From assembly GCF_004305975.1 (NCBI RefSeq), contig NZ_BHZI01000023.1, positions 1 through 32,180 of the forward strand: a stretch of 32,180 nt of DNA. The letters are read 5' to 3'. Numbering within the stretch: position 1 is the first letter of the stretch; the number at the start of each line of letters is the position of its first letter. The translations under genes and the position numbers were made by a program. Shown in pieces: positions 30,869 to 32,180 of this stretch. The notes under the pieces are model-generated. The model was not told where the DNA came from and searched no databases. It saw only the letters and a program-made list of their open reading frames with translations. Origin of the DNA: Streptomyces otsuchiensis. GTDB taxonomy: Bacteria > Actinomycetota > Actinomycetes > Streptomycetales > Streptomycetaceae.

Positions 30869-32157
30869 TGGCCCTTCCCAAGGCGTTCTGGCTGCTGTGG
30901 TGCGGGCAGACCGTAGGCAGGCTCGGCATGCTCGCCCCCGCCTTCCTCGTCCTGTACCTGGAGCAGGAAGGGCTGGTCGAGCCCGGTACGACCCCGCTGG
31001 TCGTCGGCTTCTTCGGCGCCGGAATCCTGCTGTCGGGACTGGTCGGTGGCGCCGTCGCCGACCTGATCGGGCCACGCCGCACGATCATCGCCGCCCAGCC
31101 GGTGACCGCCGTGATGGCGCTCCTGTTCATCGTCTCCGAGAACGTGGTGGCGCTGTGCGCCCTGGCGCTGGCCACCGGTCTGCTGTCGGCCATCGACCGG
31201 CCCGCCGGCGCCGGACTGATCTCCACGATCGTGCCGAGGAAGGACTTCACCAAGGCGTACAGCCTCTTCCTGGTCGGCTTCAACACCGGTATGTCGCTGA
31301 GCCCGATCCTCTCCGGCTTCCTGCTCGAGGTCAGCCCCACCGCCCTCTTCGTGGTCTGGGCGGCGTCCTGCCTGCTCTACGCCGCCCTGGTGTGTGCCGT
31401 GCCCGCCGACGCGCCGCGCCCCGCGGGCCGGCCGACGAGCGCGACGGCCGCGATCAAGTCCGCCGCACGCGGAGTCGCCGAACCCTTCCGCACCCCGGTC
31501 CTGGTCGGCTTCCTGCTGCTGACCTTCCTGCTCGGCTGCGTCTACCTCCAGGTCAACTCCACGCTGCCGCTGGACATGCGGGACAGCGGTCTCACCCCCG
31601 CCAACATCGGCTTCGTCCTGGCGGTCAACGCGGTGCTCTCCATCCTGCTGCTGCCCCTGGTGCCCCGACTGGTCGGCGGCATGCGGGCACACATCCCGCT
31701 GATGCTGGCGGGCGGCCTCATCGCCCTCGGTTTCGGCAGCAACGTCTTCGCCAACGGACTGGTCGCCTTCACCGCCGCGACGCTGATCTGGACGCTCGGG
31801 GAAGTGCTGTGGGCACCGATGTCCGCCACCTTCATCGCCGACCGGGCACCGGCCGACCGCGTCAGCACCTACCAGGGCTCCTACTTCTTCGCCTGGAACG
31901 CGGCGTTCGTGGTCGGCAGCCCGGCCGGACTCGCCCTGGCCCACTCCCAGGGCTACCCGACGCTGTGGATCTCCGTCCTCGGCGTGGGCGTGGTGGTGGT
32001 GATCGGGTTCGCCCTGCTGCCACGGCTGCGGGGGTTCACCCGGGAAGCGGGCGCCGCGCAGGCTCCCGAGACCACCGGCCCCCACGGCGACTCCGTCACC
32101 GGGCCGGACGCCGCGCCCGAACCGCTCACCGCCTCCGCCGAAGCGCCCAGGCCCTGA
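30868..32157 (+). CDS. MFS transporter, probable exporter of the cluster product
   Basis: A 429-residue major facilitator with about twelve hydrophobic segments. GFFGAGILLSGLVGGAVADLI and GPRRT correspond to the loop 2-3 motif; AIDRPAGAGLISTIVP is the motif in TM5. MFS proteins of this type pump out antibiotics and small metabolites by proton antiport. The start ATG at 30868 shares its A with the upstream stop (TGATG) and has AGGA 8 nt before it. The in-frame ATG at 30859 has no ribosome-binding site in front. The C-terminal 45 residues are a hydrophilic Pro/Ala tail. Being coupled to the transposase-like gene, it shares the 29.3-kb promoter, so export may be released by the GBL signal. It ends 23 bp before the window edge. 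Confidence 0.88.
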   Translation: MALPKAFWLLWCGQTVGRLGMLAPAFLVLYLEQEGLVEPGTTPLVVGFFGAGILLSGLVGGAVADLIGPRRTIIAAQPVTAVMALLFIVSENVVALCALALATGLLSAIDRPAGAGLISTIVPRKDFTKAYSLFLVGFNTGMSLSPILSGFLLEVSPTALFVVWAASCLLYAALVCAVPADAPRPAGRPTSATAAIKSAARGVAEPFRTPVLVGFLLLTFLLGCVYLQVNSTLPLDMRDSGLTPANIGFVLAVNAVLSILLLPLVPRLVGGMRAHIPLMLAGGLIALGFGSNVFANGLVAFTAATLIWTLGEVLWAPMSATFIADRAPADRVSTYQGSYFFAWNAAFVVGSPAGLALAHSQGYPTLWISVLGVGVVVVIGFALLPRLRGFTREAGAAQAPETTGPHGDSVTGPDAAPEPLTASAEAPRP

Positions 32158-32180
32158 CCCACGACCCCCACGACCCCCAC

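Overview
The window is high-GC actinomycete DNA and almost certainly comes from Streptomyces or a close relative. Third codon positions are nearly all G or C, and GTG starts and 4-nt ATGA/GTGA gene overlaps are common. TTA codons are almost absent. There is a gamma-butyrolactone (GBL) synthase/receptor pair and a long RHS toxin of the actinobacterial type VII-associated architecture. I see no rRNA, tRNA, CRISPR array or replication origin.

Layout. (1) 1-1945: the end of an ABC importer operon, with an NMT1/THI5-like binding protein and a TauB/SsuB-like ATPase; no permease gene is visible. (2) 1946-2324: a regulatory gap with a terminator-like hairpin, a Crp-like dyad, a promoter and a second dyad. 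(3) 2325-4998: a three-gene ABC-2-type exporter operon. (4) 5078-11253, minus strand: a polymorphic toxin locus with an RHS/YD protein carrying a 150-residue C-terminal toxin module, a likely immunity gene 22 bp behind it, and an OGG-fold DNA glycosylase-like gene. (5) 11559-15928: a MatB-type malonyl-CoA synthetase, then a cyclase-family hydrolase with an EamA exporter, divergent from a LysR regulator. (6) 15984-21384: GBL signalling, with an AfsA/ScbA-type synthase divergent from a GBL-receptor-type TetR and an epimerase-like gene, followed by a second TetR, a FabG-like reductase and a C-N hydrolase. (7) 21385-22791: a strong terminator, a structured leader ending in an intrinsic terminator, a Cys-motif protein and a small HTH protein. 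(8) 23010-32157: a biosynthetic run with a GH3-type acyl-adenylating/amide synthetase, an alpha/beta hydrolase with a Cys nucleophile, an enolase-superfamily enzyme, a FAH-family enzyme, a condensation/acyltransferase-like protein, an IS701-transposase-like protein that has lost its catalytic residues, and an MFS exporter.

How it may work together. I read 11.5-32 kb as a GBL-controlled specialised-metabolite cluster without a visible PKS or NRPS megasynthase. MatB could supply malonyl-CoA. GH3, the Cys-hydrolase, the enolase-superfamily and FAH enzymes and the C-domain-like protein could build and acylate a small acid or amide, and MFS/EamA could export it. Two AT-rich promoter patches 12 kb apart share the same unusual words (ACAAAGAAA and CTCTAT). 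One lies between afsA and the receptor gene. The other is in front of the transposase-like/MFS pair. This suggests a common GBL-receptor operator. The transposase-like gene and the RHS gene each carry an early TTA codon, a sign of bldA dependence. Product and pathway are inference; the family assignments rest on visible motifs.
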